64,000 nucleotides of DNA from Martinezella lusitana (lineage in GTDB: Bacteria; Pseudomonadota; Alphaproteobacteria; Rhizobiales; Rhizobiaceae), in NCBI RefSeq assembly GCF_900094565.1, contig NZ_FMAF01000002.1, forward strand, positions 186,001 to 250,000, read 5' to 3'. How positions within the stretch are numbered: the first letter of the stretch is position 1; the number at the start of each line of letters is the position of its first letter. Of this stretch, positions 46,320 to 56,507 are shown piece after piece. Both the position numbers and the translations under genes were made by a program. The notes beneath the pieces were generated by a model. The model ran no database searches. It had not been told where the DNA came from and worked only from the letters and a program-made list of their open reading frames with translations.

Positions 46320-46973
46320 ATGAGCCAGTCCACCACCTTCACCATCCTACTCGGCGGCGAGCTTCGCATGACGGATCGGTTGCGCGCCGCGGTTTCCGGT
46401 AGCCGTTTCATCGCGGCCGATGGCGGCATGCGCCATGCCGTGGCGCTTGGCGTAGAGCCGGAGCTCTGGGTCGGCGATTTCGACTCCACGCCCGCGGACC
46501 TCCTCGCGGCGTTTCCCAAGGTGCCGAAGCAGCCCTATCCGGCGGCGAAAGCGGCAACCGATGGCGAGATTGCCGTATCGGAGGCAATCGATCGTGGGGC
46601 GACCAGGCTGATCCTCGCCGGGGCCATGGGTGGCGAACGGTCTGATCATGCGATCCAGCACCTGCTCTACGGCGTCCAGCTCGCCGAAAAGGGCTTTGAT
46701 GTGCTGCTGACCTCCGGTGATGAGGAAGCGGTGCCGCTTCCGCCGGGAGAGCTGATGCTTCAGCTACCGGCCGGATCGCTGTTTTCGGTTCTCGGTTTCA
46801 GCGACCTTACGGGGCTTTTCATCGACAATGCCCGTTATCCCTTGCGCGATTTCCATCTGCCCTTCGGCACGTCGCGCACCATTTCCAATGTGGCGGAAGG
46901 CGCTGTGCGCGTTTCGCTCGGCAGCGGCAGGGCGATCGTCCTTGCCCGCCCTTATGATCTCAGCGGAGTCTGA
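46320..46973 (+). CDS. thiN: Thiamine pyrophosphokinase
   Basis: A 217-residue ThiN/TPK that transfers pyrophosphate from ATP to thiamine, giving TPP. Visible motifs are AADGGMRHA (about residues 32-40), the catalytic GDFDS (~55-59), ATDGEIA where the family has a K-D-x-T-D-x-E region, and LAGAMGGERSDHAIQHL. The C-terminal TPK_B1 domain has GTSRTISN. It complements the thiamine importer encoded 3 kb away. The ABC-F gene starts 3 bases after its stop. Confidence 0.93.
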   Translation: MSQSTTFTILLGGELRMTDRLRAAVSGSRFIAADGGMRHAVALGVEPELWVGDFDSTPADLLAAFPKVPKQPYPAAKAATDGEIAVSEAIDRGATRLILAGAMGGERSDHAIQHLLYGVQLAEKGFDVLLTSGDEEAVPLPPGELMLQLPAGSLFSVLGFSDLTGLFIDNARYPLRDFHLPFGTSRTISNVAEGAVRVSLGSGRAIVLARPYDLSGV

Positions 46974-46975
46974 TC

Positions 46976-48805
46976 TTGGCCCCTCCCATTCTGAAACTCG
47001 ACGACATCTTCCTGAGCTTCGGCGGAGCACCCCTGCTCGCCGGCGCCGGGCTGCAGGTGGAGCCGGGTGACAAGATCTGCCTCGTCGGCCGCAATGGTTC
47101 GGGCAAGTCGACTCTTTTGAAGATCGCAGCCGGCATGGTCGAGGCGCAGTCCGGCGAAGTGTTCCGTCATCCGTCGTCGACCGTGCGCTATCTCGAACAG
47201 GCGCCGGATTTCGCCGATTACAAGACGGTGGCCGCCTATGCCGAAGCCGGGTTGGGGCCTGGCGACGATCCCTATCGCGTCACCTATCTCCTGTCGCATC
47301 TCGGCCTCACCGGCGAAGAAGATCCGAAGAACCTTTCGGGCGGCGAAGCGCGCCGTGCGGCTCTTGCCCGCGTTCTGGCGCCGGAGCCGGACATCCTTCT
47401 GCTCGATGAGCCCACAAACCATCTGGACCTGCCAACCATCGAATGGCTGGAAGGCGAGCTGCAGAAGACCCGCAGCGCGCTGGTATTGATCTCGCACGAC
47501 CGTCGTTTCCTCGAAAAAGTCTCGACGGCGACCGTCTGGCTCGATCGCGGCACCTCGCGGCGGCTCGATCGCGGCTTTGCATTCTTCGAAGCCTGGCGCG
47601 ATCAGGTGCTGGAAGCCGAAGAGCTGGAGCAGCACAAGCTCGGCAAGGCGATCGAGCGCGAGGAGCACTGGCTGCGCTACGGCGTGACCGCGCGGCGCAA
47701 GCGCAACATGCGTCGCCTCGGCGAATTGCACGACATGCGCTCGCGCCATCGTGGCCACAGGGGCGCGCTGGGTTCCGTGCAGGCGACCGCCGCGTATGCG
47801 CAGGAGAGCGGCAAGCTGGTGATCGAGGCCGAGAAGATTACAAAGGCCTATGACGAACGCGTCATCGTGGCGCCGTTTTCGATCCGCGTGCATCGCGGCG
47901 ATTGCATCGGCCTCGTCGGTCCGAACGGCGCCGGCAAGACGACGCTCCTGAAGATGCTGACCGGCCAATTGGCCCCGGAGAGTGGCACGGTGAAGCTCGG
48001 CACCAATCTGGAGATCGCCACGCTCGACCAGAAGCGCGAAGAGCTTGATCCCGAGGACACGCTTGCCAACTACCTGACCGACGGGCGAGGCGAAAACCTG
48101 CTTGTCAACGGCGAGCAACGGCATGTAACCGGCTACATGAAGGAATTCCTGTTTCAGCCGGAGCAGGCCCGCACGCCGATCAGGAATCTTTCCGGCGGCG
48201 AGCGCGCCCGGCTGATGCTGGCGCGTATCCTGTCGCGGCCGACCAATCTGCTGATCCTCGACGAACCCACAAACGATCTCGACATCGAGACGCTCGATCT
48301 GCTGCAGGAAATCGTCGCCGGCTTTTCCGGCACGGTCATCCTCGTCAGCCACGACCGCGATTTTCTCGACCGCACCGTGACCTCGACGATCGCGCCCGCC
48401 AACCCGGAAGATCCGGACGGCCGATGGATCGAATATGCCGGCGGCTATTCGGACATGCTCACCCAGCGCAAGGGCGCGATGGAAGAGCGCAAGCGGGCGG
48501 AAAAGGCGGCTGAAAAGCCGAGGGCCGCAGAGACTGCGTCATCCGCCGCGGACGCTTCGAAAGGCAAGGCCAAGCTTTCCTACAAGCAGAAATTCGCATT
48601 GGAAAACCTGCCCAAGGAAATGGCCAAGGCGGAAGCGGAGATCGCCGTCCGCGAGAAGAAAATGGCCGATCCCACTCTCTTCACCAAGGATCCCGCTACG
48701 TTCAATCGTCTTGCGGCAGAGATGGAAAAGCTGCGCGAAAGCTTGATCAGGATGGAAGAGGAATGGCTTGAGCTTGAAATGCTGCGCGAGGAGCTGGAGG
48801 GCTGA
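46976..48805 (+). CDS. uup: ABC-F family ATPase, Uup-like
   Basis: A 609-residue protein with two ABC ATPase domains and no membrane part. Walker A motifs are GRNGSGKST (about residue 38) and GPNGAGKTT (~319); signatures are LSGGEARRAALAR and LSGGERARLMLAR. A coiled-coil C-terminus (~520-609) is typical of Uup, which acts on ribosomes or branched DNA intermediates. The start is TTG 46976, with GGAG 8 bases upstream. It is coupled to thiN. Confidence 0.9.
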   Translation: MAPPILKLDDIFLSFGGAPLLAGAGLQVEPGDKICLVGRNGSGKSTLLKIAAGMVEAQSGEVFRHPSSTVRYLEQAPDFADYKTVAAYAEAGLGPGDDPYRVTYLLSHLGLTGEEDPKNLSGGEARRAALARVLAPEPDILLLDEPTNHLDLPTIEWLEGELQKTRSALVLISHDRRFLEKVSTATVWLDRGTSRRLDRGFAFFEAWRDQVLEAEELEQHKLGKAIEREEHWLRYGVTARRKRNMRRLGELHDMRSRHRGHRGALGSVQATAAYAQESGKLVIEAEKITKAYDERVIVAPFSIRVHRGDCIGLVGPNGAGKTTLLKMLTGQLAPESGTVKLGTNLEIATLDQKREELDPEDTLANYLTDGRGENLLVNGEQRHVTGYMKEFLFQPEQARTPIRNLSGGERARLMLARILSRPTNLLILDEPTNDLDIETLDLLQEIVAGFSGTVILVSHDRDFLDRTVTSTIAPANPEDPDGRWIEYAGGYSDMLTQRKGAMEERKRAEKAAEKPRAAETASSAADASKGKAKLSYKQKFALENLPKEMAKAEAEIAVREKKMADPTLFTKDPATFNRLAAEMEKLRESLIRMEEEWLELEMLREELEG

Positions 48806-49117
48806 TATCTCTGCCAGCTCGCCCTATGCGCGTCCGTCTATATTAGAAAAAACAATCGGTTGCGCTCGGTCGCGGCCGCTTCATTCCCTGTTGTCGAATC
48901 CGATAAACTGTTTATACATTAACGCATGCTGCCGGACGATGAGCCGGTTGATACCCCCGGGCCGGCGCGGCCCGTGGCGCATGTTGGGGAAGTCCGAAGA
49001 GACTTGATTGGATTTCGCCTGATGGCGACAGGTCCTTCGTAAAAGTTGCAGGCAAATATCGTAGACGTTTAACGCGGCGGCGCTTATTGCCGTGTGCGGT
49101 TTTTCGAGGGGGCCTTC
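48806..49117. other. Intergenic segment before RND efflux operon
   Basis: 312 bp with no gene. It should hold the efflux-operon promoter. A GC-rich inverted segment lies near 48955-48980; no clear operator was recognised and no regulator gene is adjacent. Confidence 0.4.
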
Positions 49118-50296
49118 ATGCCGATGCTGCCGCGTGCCATTTTGTTCAGCTGTGTAATCACCGTTTTCTCGAGCGCCCAGGCGCTGGCGCAAAGCGCGCC
49201 GGCTGCGCCCGTCACGGTCGCCAAGCCCGTCGTTCGCGATGTCATCGACAGCGACGAGTTCATCGGGCGCTTCCAGGCGGTCGACGAGGTCTCCGTGCGC
49301 TCGCGGGTCGGCGGTTATCTGCAGGAGGTGCATTTCAAGGACGGCACCATGGTCAAGCAGGGCGATCTGCTCTTTGTCATCGACCAGCGGCCGTTCATCA
49401 CCACCTTGAACGAGGCGACGGCGTCGCTGGAGGTGGCGAAATCGTCGCTCACGCTTGCCGATGCGCAATTCAAGCGGACGGAATCCCTGTCGACGACGGG
49501 CAGCCAGTCGGCCTCGAACCTGGACGACCGCCGCCGCGACCTGATCTCGGCACAGGCGAATGTGCGTGGGGCGGAGGCGGCCGTGGATCGCGCCAATCTC
49601 GACATGGATTTCACCAAGATCACCGCGCCGCTCAGCGGCCGGATCGACCGCCGGCTGATTTCCGTCGGCAATCTCGTGCAGGCCGATCAGACCATCCTCA
49701 CGACCATCGTGTCTCTCGACCCGATCGATTTCTATTTTGACGTCGATGAGCGCCGGCTGCTTTCCTATGCCGACGAGGCGCGCAAGAACGGCAGCGCCTT
49801 GCAGCAGGGCGGCGGCGGTCTCAACGTCACCGTGACGATCGCCGACTCTCACCAGAAGTCTTTCAAGGGCAAGCTCGACTTTGCGGAAAACCGTGTGGAC
49901 AATCAAACGGGTACGATCCGTGTTCGCGCTACCTTCCCCAACCCCGATCTCATTCTCCAGCCCGGCCTGTTTGGGCGCATCCAGGTGCAGGGCTCTAACA
50001 GCTACAAGGCGATTCTGGTGCCCGACGAAGCCATCGGTTCGGATCAGAACCAGCGTGTCGTCTATGTCGTCGACACGGCCGGCAACGTGACGCCGAAGTC
50101 GGTGCGGGTCGGGCCGAAGCTTTATGGCTACCGGGTGATCCGCGACGGCATGACTGGTGATGAGACCATTATTGTCAACGGCCTGATGCGCATCAGGCCC
50201 GGCGTCAAGGTCGCGCCTCAGCTGATCGAATTGCCGCAGGAAGCGTCGAATGACGAGCCGCCGGCTCAGGCGGACGCACAGGGGACGGATCAATGA
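49118..50296 (+). CDS. RND efflux periplasmic adaptor subunit
   Basis: A 392-residue membrane fusion protein of the AcrA/MexA type. A signal peptide (about 1-25, ending ALAQS) leads to the barrel-sandwich/lipoyl half GRFQAVDEVSVRSRVGGYLQ, an alpha-helical hairpin (~100-170), and the second half DFTKITAPLSGRIDRR. ATG 49118 has GAGGGGG upstream. It overlaps the pump gene by 4 bases. The adaptor links the inner-membrane pump to an outer-membrane channel not encoded here. Confidence 0.93.
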   Translation: MPMLPRAILFSCVITVFSSAQALAQSAPAAPVTVAKPVVRDVIDSDEFIGRFQAVDEVSVRSRVGGYLQEVHFKDGTMVKQGDLLFVIDQRPFITTLNEATASLEVAKSSLTLADAQFKRTESLSTTGSQSASNLDDRRRDLISAQANVRGAEAAVDRANLDMDFTKITAPLSGRIDRRLISVGNLVQADQTILTTIVSLDPIDFYFDVDERRLLSYADEARKNGSALQQGGGGLNVTVTIADSHQKSFKGKLDFAENRVDNQTGTIRVRATFPNPDLILQPGLFGRIQVQGSNSYKAILVPDEAIGSDQNQRVVYVVDTAGNVTPKSVRVGPKLYGYRVIRDGMTGDETIIVNGLMRIRPGVKVAPQLIELPQEASNDEPPAQADAQGTDQ

Positions 50297-53200
50297 GGTT
50301 TTCCCATTTTTTCGTCGACCGGCCGATTTTCGCGTCGGTTCTGTCCATCGTGCTGCTGATCGTCGGCGGCATTGCCTATTTCCAGCTTCCGGTGGCGCAA
50401 TATCCGGAGGTCGCGCCTCCCACGATCGTGGTGCGCACCTCCTATCCGGGCGCCGATTCCCAGACGATCGCCGATACGGTGGCGACGCCGATCGAGCAGG
50501 AGGTCAACGGCGTGGAAGACATGCTCTACATGTCCTCCTATTCCAGCGCCGACGGCTCGATGTCGCTGACCATCACCTTCAAGCTCGGCACCGATCTTGA
50601 CAAGGCGCAGGTGCTGGTGCAGAACCGCGTCGCCATTGCCGAACCGCGCCTGCCCGATGATGTCCGCCGCATCGGCATCACCACGGTCAAAAGCTCGCCC
50701 GACCTGATGATGGTCGTGCATCTGCTCTCGCCGAGCAACCGCTACGACCAGCTTTATATCTCCAACTATGCCCGAACGCGCATCCGCGACCTTCTCGTCC
50801 GTCTCGACGGTGTCGGCGACGTGCAGCTCTTCGGCGAGCGGCAATATTCGCTGCGCATCTGGCTCGACCCGGAAAAGCTCGCCGCCTACGGCATGACCGC
50901 AGGCGACATCGTCCAGGCGTTGCGGGACCAGAACGTGCAGGTGTCCGGCGGCTCGATCGGCGGGCCGCCGGTTTCGGGCACCAACGCCTTTCAATATACG
51001 GTGACGACCCAGGGGCGTTTTTCCGATGCGCGGCAATTCCGCTATGTCATCGTCAAGGCGACGGATAGCGGCCGGCTCGTGCAGCTGCAGGACGTGGCGC
51101 GTATCGAGCTCGGCGCGCAGGACTACGTTACCAACAGCTATCTGAACGGCAAGCCGGCGGTTGCGCTCGGCATCTTTGCCCGCCCCGGCACCAATGCGCT
51201 TGACGCCGCCGCAAGCATCCAGAAGACGATGCAGAGCCTGGCGCAGGATTTTCCGCAGGGCCTCGAATATCGCATCGTCTACAATCCGACCGAATTCATC
51301 GCGGAATCGATCTACGAGGTCTATAAGACGATCTTCGAGGCAGCCGTGCTCGTTGCCATCGTCGTGCTGGTCTTCCTGCAGTCGTGGCGGACGGCGATCA
51401 TTCCGATCGTCGCCATTCCGGTATCGCTCATCGGCACCTTCGCCTTCCTGCTTGCCTTCGGTTTCTCGCTGAACATGCTGACGCTGTTCGGCCTGGTGCT
51501 CGCCATCGGCATCGTCGTCGACGACGCGATCGTGGTCGTCGAAAACGTCGAGCGCAACCTGGCGCTCGGGATGACGCCAAAGGAGGCGTCGCATGTGACG
51601 ATGAACGAGGTCGGCACTGCGGTTCTGGCGATTTCGCTGGTCCTGATCGCCGTCTTCCTGCCGACGGCCTTCATTCCGGGCATAACGGGACAGTTCTACC
51701 GGCAGTTCGCCGTGACCATTTCCATCGCAACGGCGATTTCCTGCCTGAATTCGTTGACGCTCTCGCCGGCGATTGCCGCCATCGTGCTGCGTCCACACGA
51801 CCACAAGAAATCCAACAATATCGTCTCGCGTTTCGGTCGCGCTCTGGGCGATGAGTTCAACAGGGGTTTCGAGTCGATGAGCAGGGGCTATTCCTGGGTC
51901 ATCCGCCATCTCGTCACCACCTGGGTCGCGCTTGGCTGCGCTCTTCTCGTGTTCGTCGGGCTGCTCGGCGCGACCTGGTTCATGGGCAGGATCGTGCCGC
52001 AGGGCTTCGTTCCCACAATGGACCAGGGTTATGCCATCGTCGTCGTGCAATTGCCGGATGGAGCGTCGCTGGCGCGCACCAATGCCGTCATCGAGAAGGC
52101 GACCGCGATCATCAACAAGACGCCTGGCGTGGAAAACGCGGTTGCTTTTGCCGGCTTCAATGGCGCGACCTTCACCAATGCCTCGAATTCGGGCGTCATC
52201 TTCACGCCCTTCAAACCCTTCGAGGAGAGATTGAAGAGCGGCGAGACGGCCATGAAGATCATCGGCCAGATCTATGGTAGCCTCCAGGGCATTCAGGAGG
52301 CCTTCATCATCGCCATTCCGCCGCCATCGATCCGCGGCGTCGGCAATTCCGGCGGCTTCAAGATGCAGATCATGGACCGCGAAAATCCCGACATGCGCCG
52401 GATCCTGCCGCTGGCCTATCAAATGATGGGCGCTGCCGCACAGAATAAGGGTGTCAGCGGCGTCTTCACCACCTTCTCGGCCAACAGCCCGCAATATTTC
52501 CTGGCGATCGACCGCGACAAGGCGCGGGCGCTGAACGTGCCGATCCCGAACATCTTCGAGACGCTGTCGATCAACCTCGGCACGTCCTACGTCAACGACT
52601 TCAATGCCTTCGGCCGCGTCTATCAGGTGCGGGCGCAGGCCGACCAGCAATATCGCATGGACCGGGAGGATATTCTGGCGCTGAAGGTTCGCTCAGCCAC
52701 TGGCGCGCTGGTGCCGCTCGGCACCCTCGTCGATATCCGGGATACGACCGGGCCGACGCTGGTGCAGCGCTACAATATGTATGTGTCGGTTCCCATCCAG
52801 GGCAATCCGGCGCCGGGCGTCTCCACCGGTACGGCCCTCGACACCATGGAGGGGCTGGCGAAGAACCTTCTTCCGACGGGCACGACCTTCGAATGGACGG
52901 AGCTTGCCTATCAGGAAAGGAATACCGGCAATACGGCGGTCTATATCTTCGCCCTGTCGGTCATCTTCGTTTTCCTTGCGCTTGCGGCCCAGTATGAAAG
53001 CTGGACGCTGCCGCTCGCCATCATCCTCATCGTGCCGCTGGCGGTGCTCGCCGCATTGATCGGGGTGCATCTGAGAGGCATGGACAACAATATCCTGACG
53101 CAGATCGGGCTCATCGTGCTGATCGGCCTTGCGGCCAAGAACGCGATCCTGATCGTCGAATTCGCGCGTCAGGCGCAGCTCGAAGGAAAGAGCGCGGTGG

Positions 53201-53472
53201 AGGCGGCGATCGAGGCCAGCCATCTGCGTCTGCGCCCGATCCTGATGACGGCCTTCGCATTCATCTTCGGCGTCGTGCCGTTGATGATTGCGACCGGACC
53301 CGGCGCGGAAATGCGCCAGTCGCTCGGCACGGCCGTATTCTCCGGCATGCTCGGCGTGACGCTGTTCGGCCTGTTCCTGACGCCGGTCTTCTACGTCGTG
53401 CTGCGCAGGCGGCGCAAGCAGACGGAGGCAGTGGTGGAAGAGCCGTCAGCCTCAGACGCGGCGGCGCAATAA
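50293..53472 (+). CDS. RND efflux pump inner-membrane subunit (HAE1 family)
   Basis: A 1059-residue AcrB-like proton-driven pump. The N-terminus FFVDRPIFASVLSIVLLIVGG is diagnostic, and two large periplasmic loops follow helices 1 and 7. The proton-relay Asp pair lies in IGIVVDDAIVVVENVERN (about residues 405-422). The C-terminal half has GLAAKNAILIVEFARQ and MTAFAFIFGVVPL. It is expected to export hydrophobic or amphiphilic compounds as a trimer. A terminator hairpin follows. Confidence 0.95.
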   Translation: MRFSHFFVDRPIFASVLSIVLLIVGGIAYFQLPVAQYPEVAPPTIVVRTSYPGADSQTIADTVATPIEQEVNGVEDMLYMSSYSSADGSMSLTITFKLGTDLDKAQVLVQNRVAIAEPRLPDDVRRIGITTVKSSPDLMMVVHLLSPSNRYDQLYISNYARTRIRDLLVRLDGVGDVQLFGERQYSLRIWLDPEKLAAYGMTAGDIVQALRDQNVQVSGGSIGGPPVSGTNAFQYTVTTQGRFSDARQFRYVIVKATDSGRLVQLQDVARIELGAQDYVTNSYLNGKPAVALGIFARPGTNALDAAASIQKTMQSLAQDFPQGLEYRIVYNPTEFIAESIYEVYKTIFEAAVLVAIVVLVFLQSWRTAIIPIVAIPVSLIGTFAFLLAFGFSLNMLTLFGLVLAIGIVVDDAIVVVENVERNLALGMTPKEASHVTMNEVGTAVLAISLVLIAVFLPTAFIPGITGQFYRQFAVTISIATAISCLNSLTLSPAIAAIVLRPHDHKKSNNIVSRFGRALGDEFNRGFESMSRGYSWVIRHLVTTWVALGCALLVFVGLLGATWFMGRIVPQGFVPTMDQGYAIVVVQLPDGASLARTNAVIEKATAIINKTPGVENAVAFAGFNGATFTNASNSGVIFTPFKPFEERLKSGETAMKIIGQIYGSLQGIQEAFIIAIPPPSIRGVGNSGGFKMQIMDRENPDMRRILPLAYQMMGAAAQNKGVSGVFTTFSANSPQYFLAIDRDKARALNVPIPNIFETLSINLGTSYVNDFNAFGRVYQVRAQADQQYRMDREDILALKVRSATGALVPLGTLVDIRDTTGPTLVQRYNMYVSVPIQGNPAPGVSTGTALDTMEGLAKNLLPTGTTFEWTELAYQERNTGNTAVYIFALSVIFVFLALAAQYESWTLPLAIILIVPLAVLAALIGVHLRGMDNNILTQIGLIVLIGLAAKNAILIVEFARQAQLEGKSAVEAAIEASHLRLRPILMTAFAFIFGVVPLMIATGPGAEMRQSLGTAVFSGMLGVTLFGLFLTPVFYVVLRRRRKQTEAVVEEPSASDAAAQ

Positions 53473-53477
53473 CATCA

Positions 53478-53522
53478 ATTGGAGCGGCTCAGCTTTCCAT
53501 GGGATCGCTGAGCCGCTCCAAT
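53478..53522 (+). terminator. 16-bp hairpin after RND operon
   Basis: A perfect 16-bp stem (53478-53493 with 53507-53522) and 13-nt loop start 6 bases after the stop. The T content afterwards is modest. It separates the efflux operon from the convergent amino-sugar operon. Confidence 0.75.
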
Positions 53523-53566
53523 CGTTTGCTTTCATGCAATTCCGGACTGAAAACCGCCGCGCGTTT

Positions 53567-54295
53567 CTAGAGATGCGGGTTGCGTGGCCGATATTTCTTC
53601 ACCAGCCGCTGATTGGTTTCCTTGGCGCCCGGCATGTTGGCGCTGAGGTAGACGGGCGGTTCGCCGTCCTTGCAAAGCTCGGCGGCGACATCGGCAAAGA
53701 TGGCGTTCAGCACCGTGGTGCCGATGGCCGTCGATGCCGGCCCGACCTTCAGGTCGGTGCCCGGCAGGTCGATGATGGCGTCGCCCGGCGGCAGGCCGTT
53801 GTCCAGCACGATATCTGCGATATCAGCAAGCCGCCTGCGGCCGTTGGCGATGGCGGCCGAATAGGCGAACGAGGTGATGGCGATGACGGTCGCGCCGATT
53901 TCTCGGCCGAAATCGGCGGCCTCGATCGGCGCGGCATTGACGCCAGAATTGGAGGCGATGATCAGCACGTCGCCCGGCTGCATGCCATAGCGCTCGAAGA
54001 TCGGGCGGATGAGGCCCTCCGTGCGTTCATAGACCGAGCTGATGACGGCGCCTTCGTGCAGCATGGCGGATCCCACAAGCACCGGGATGGTGAAAGCCAA
54101 GCCGCCGGCGCGATAGTGCACCTCTTCCGCCAGCATATGCGAATGGCCGGTGCCGAAGACATAGACGCGGCGATCGGCGCGCGCTGCCGTGCTGATGGCG
54201 GCGGCGGCCCTCGACATCGGTTCCGCCAGCGCTTCGCGCAGGGTTTCCAGCCGGCCAATGAGGGCGGAGAAATAGCTGTCTGTGATTGTGCTCAT
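53567..54295 (-). CDS. SIS-domain sugar isomerase-like protein (UPF0309)
   Basis: A 242-residue protein with one SIS fold. The phosphosugar-binding region includes [23 protein letters not shown] (about residues 44-66) and [14 protein letters not shown] (~113-126). It belongs to the UPF0309 group of unassigned sugar-phosphate binders. ATG 54295 has GGAGG upstream on the minus strand. It is the last gene of the GntR/NagB-II/NagA operon, so an amino-sugar phosphate is its likely substrate. Confidence 0.85.
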   Translation of the reverse strand: MSTITDSYFSALIGRLETLREALAEPMSRAAAAISTAARADRRVYVFGTGHSHMLAEEVHYRAGGLAFTIPVLVGSAMLHEGAVISSVYERTEGLIRPIFERYGMQPGDVLIIASNSGVNAAPIEAADFGREIGATVIAITSFAYSAAIANGRRRLADIADIVLDNGLPPGDAIIDLPGTDLKVGPASTAIGTTVLNAIFADVAAELCKDGEPPVYLSANMPGAKETNQRLVKKYRPRNPHL

Positions 54296-54318
54296 GCCGT
54301 GCCTCCTTCTCGATTGTT

Positions 54319-55476
54319 TCAAGCCGAAGGCTGGCCCGAAATCCATGTTTGAGTGACTTCGATGTCGTCATCGATATGGACGAGATCGGCGCGAGTTCCA
54401 GGCGTCAGGTGTCCGCGATCGCCGAGGCGCAGGAAGCGGGCGGGATAGGAGGTCGCCATACGCAACGCTTCGGCCAGCGGCAATTCAAGGACATTGACGC
54501 CATAGCGGATGGTGGAAGCCATATCGACATCGGAGCCGGCGAGCGTGCCGTCGTCCAGCGTCAGCTTCGAGCAATAGCCGCCCTTGGTGCGATAGACCGT
54601 GCGGCCGTTCAGCGTGAAGCTCGGAAGATCGGTGCCGACGAGCGACATTGCATCCGTGACGAAGAAAAGCCGGCCCTCGCCGCGCTTGGCGCGCAGCCCG
54701 ACGCGCAGCGCGATCGGATCGACATGGTGGCCATCGGCGATGATACCGCACCACGGGGCAGGATGGTCGATCGCCGCGCCGACCAGACCCGGCGCGCGAT
54801 GGCCCATCTGGCTCATGGCGTTGAAAAGATGGGTGACGCCGCGGGCGCCGGCATCGAAACGCGCATTTGCCGCTTCTGCCGTGCAGTCGCTATGGCCGAT
54901 GCTGACGATGACGCCGCCTTCGGCAAGCGCCTGCACCTGCCGCTCCGTCACCTGTTCGGCCGCCATGGTGACCAGCAGCGTGCCGATCGCCTCACGGGCG
55001 CGGATGAAGGTTCTGACATCGCTGTCCTCGACCGGACGCATCAGCTCGGCCAGATGCGCACCCTTGCGGGCCGGCGCCAGATGCGGGCCCTCGAGATGCA
55101 GGCCGGCGACGCCGCGATTGGCCTTCACGGCCTCGACTGCCGCTTCGATTGCAGCCGTCGTCGCGGCCGCGACATCGGTGATCAGCGTCGGCAGCAACGA
55201 GGTGGTGCCGTAGGGCCGATGTCCCTCGGCGATCATATACATGGATTCGGCCGAGGGCTCGTCATTCAGCATGCGGCCGCCACCGCCGTTCACCTGAGCG
55301 TCGATGAAGCCCGGCGACAGGACGCCGCCGTTCAGCTGGACCGTTTCGGCGTTGTCGGGCACGTCGTTGGCACTGGTGATCGCGTGTATGCGGCCGTTGC
55401 CGATCACCAGTGCACTGTCGTCGTGAAAGCGGTCGCCGTCGAAAATTCGGGCGCCGGTAAAGACCTTGTAGTCCAT
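54319..55476 (-). CDS. nagA: N-acetylglucosamine-6-phosphate deacetylase
   Basis: A 385-residue amidohydrolase removing acetate from GlcNAc-6-P. It opens with [17 protein letters not shown] (about residues 51-67), where most amidohydrolases have HxH and NagA has a Q-N variant. [17 protein letters not shown] carries the metal-binding Glu, and IGHSDC and GVTHLFNAM follow, with the catalytic Asp in FVTDAM. ATG 55476 shares one base with the stop of the deaminase gene (TGATG), indicating tight coupling. Confidence 0.95.
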   Translation of the reverse strand: MDYKVFTGARIFDGDRFHDDSALVIGNGRIHAITSANDVPDNAETVQLNGGVLSPGFIDAQVNGGGGRMLNDEPSAESMYMIAEGHRPYGTTSLLPTLITDVAAATTAAIEAAVEAVKANRGVAGLHLEGPHLAPARKGAHLAELMRPVEDSDVRTFIRAREAIGTLLVTMAAEQVTERQVQALAEGGVIVSIGHSDCTAEAANARFDAGARGVTHLFNAMSQMGHRAPGLVGAAIDHPAPWCGIIADGHHVDPIALRVGLRAKRGEGRLFFVTDAMSLVGTDLPSFTLNGRTVYRTKGGYCSKLTLDDGTLAGSDVDMASTIRYGVNVLELPLAEALRMATSYPARFLRLGDRGHLTPGTRADLVHIDDDIEVTQTWISGQPSA

Positions 55477-56507
55477 CACATGGTCTCCGTGATCTTGAGA
55501 AGGTTAGCCGGCTTGTCAGGATCGAAGCCCTTGCGGCGCGTCACGGACTCGATGAGGCGGTAGTAGCAAAGCAGCGATACCAGCGGATCAAGCAGGCCGT
55601 TCCCGGTGGTCGGCATGCGCAGGTTGATCCCGGCAAGCGGAGCGGTCGAGAAGGAGACGGCGGTTGCGCCGAGCTTCTGCAGTCGCTCCAGCGCCCGGGC
55701 ATTGTTGGCGAAGGCCGCGTCATCGGGCGAGAAGGCGACGATGGGGAAGCCTGGCTGCACCAGCCGCATCGGGCCATGCATCAGTTCGGCCAGCGAAAAG
55801 GCTTCGGCGTGCAGGCCGGCGGTTTCCTTGGCCTTCAGCGCGGCTTCAAGTGCGATGGCGAAGGCGGGGCCGCGTCCGCCGGTATAGAGCGAGGAGGCGT
55901 TGAAGAGCACGTCTTCGGCAGCCTTGCCGTCGATGCCCGAGGTGGCCCTCAGTGCTTCCGGCAGCCTGGCTAGGCCGGCGAAGAGGGCTTGGTCCTGCGA
56001 GATCGTTGCGGTGACGCCGGCAAGGGCGGCAACGGAGGCGATGAAGGATTTCGTGGCGGCGACGCTCTGTTCCTTGCCGGCATTGAGGCCGAGCACGATG
56101 TCGGCCTCGTTGGCAAGCGGGCTGTCGGTGACGTTGACGACGGCGATCGTGGTAGCGCCGCCCTTCTTGGCGGCGGCCTGCATGGCGATGATATCGGGAC
56201 TGCCGCCGGATTGCGACACGGTGAAGTGGATGCCGCCCTTCAGGTGGAGCGGAACGCCATAGACGGAGGCGATCGACGGGCCGACCGAGGCGACCGGGAT
56301 GCCGCAGGATATTTCCAAGAGATATTTGAAGAAGGTCGCGGCATGGTCGGAAGAGCCGCGCGCGGCTGTCGTGACCAGCGATGGGCGCGTGGAGGAGAAG
56401 AGCTTCGCGATTTCGGCAAAGGCGGGCTTTTCCTTGTCAAGCAGCGTTGCAACCACGTCCGGCGACTGGCCGGCTTCCGTCAGCATCAGGGATTGGGTCT
56501 CGCTCAT
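55476..56507 (-). CDS. Glucosamine-6-phosphate deaminase, NagB-II (SIS) type
   Basis: A 343-residue protein with two SIS domains, like the isomerase half of GlmS but without the glutaminase part. The first has TTAARGSSDHAATFFKYL (about residues 46-63) and SQSGGSPD, and the second HAEAFSLAELMHGPMRLV. Stand-alone proteins of this form next to nagA act as NagB-II, converting GlcN-6-P to fructose-6-P and ammonia. It overlaps both neighbours by 1-4 bases. A role as a related ketohexose-amine isomerase is possible. Confidence 0.88.
   Translation of the reverse strand: MSETQSLMLTEAGQSPDVVATLLDKEKPAFAEIAKLFSSTRPSLVTTAARGSSDHAATFFKYLLEISCGIPVASVGPSIASVYGVPLHLKGGIHFTVSQSGGSPDIIAMQAAAKKGGATTIAVVNVTDSPLANEADIVLGLNAGKEQSVAATKSFIASVAALAGVTATISQDQALFAGLARLPEALRATSGIDGKAAEDVLFNASSLYTGGRGPAFAIALEAALKAKETAGLHAEAFSLAELMHGPMRLVQPGFPIVAFSPDDAAFANNARALERLQKLGATAVSFSTAPLAGINLRMPTTGNGLLDPLVSLLCYYRLIESVTRRKGFDPDKPANLLKITETM

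Noticed and set aside
46952..48352. Minus-strand frame opposite the ABC-F gene
   Set aside because: Shadow of the two-ATPase protein; no motif or ribosome-binding site.
50290..52650. Long minus-strand frame opposite the RND pump gene
   Set aside because: Antisense shadow of a clear AcrB-like gene, rich in Arg/Asp/His as such shadows are.
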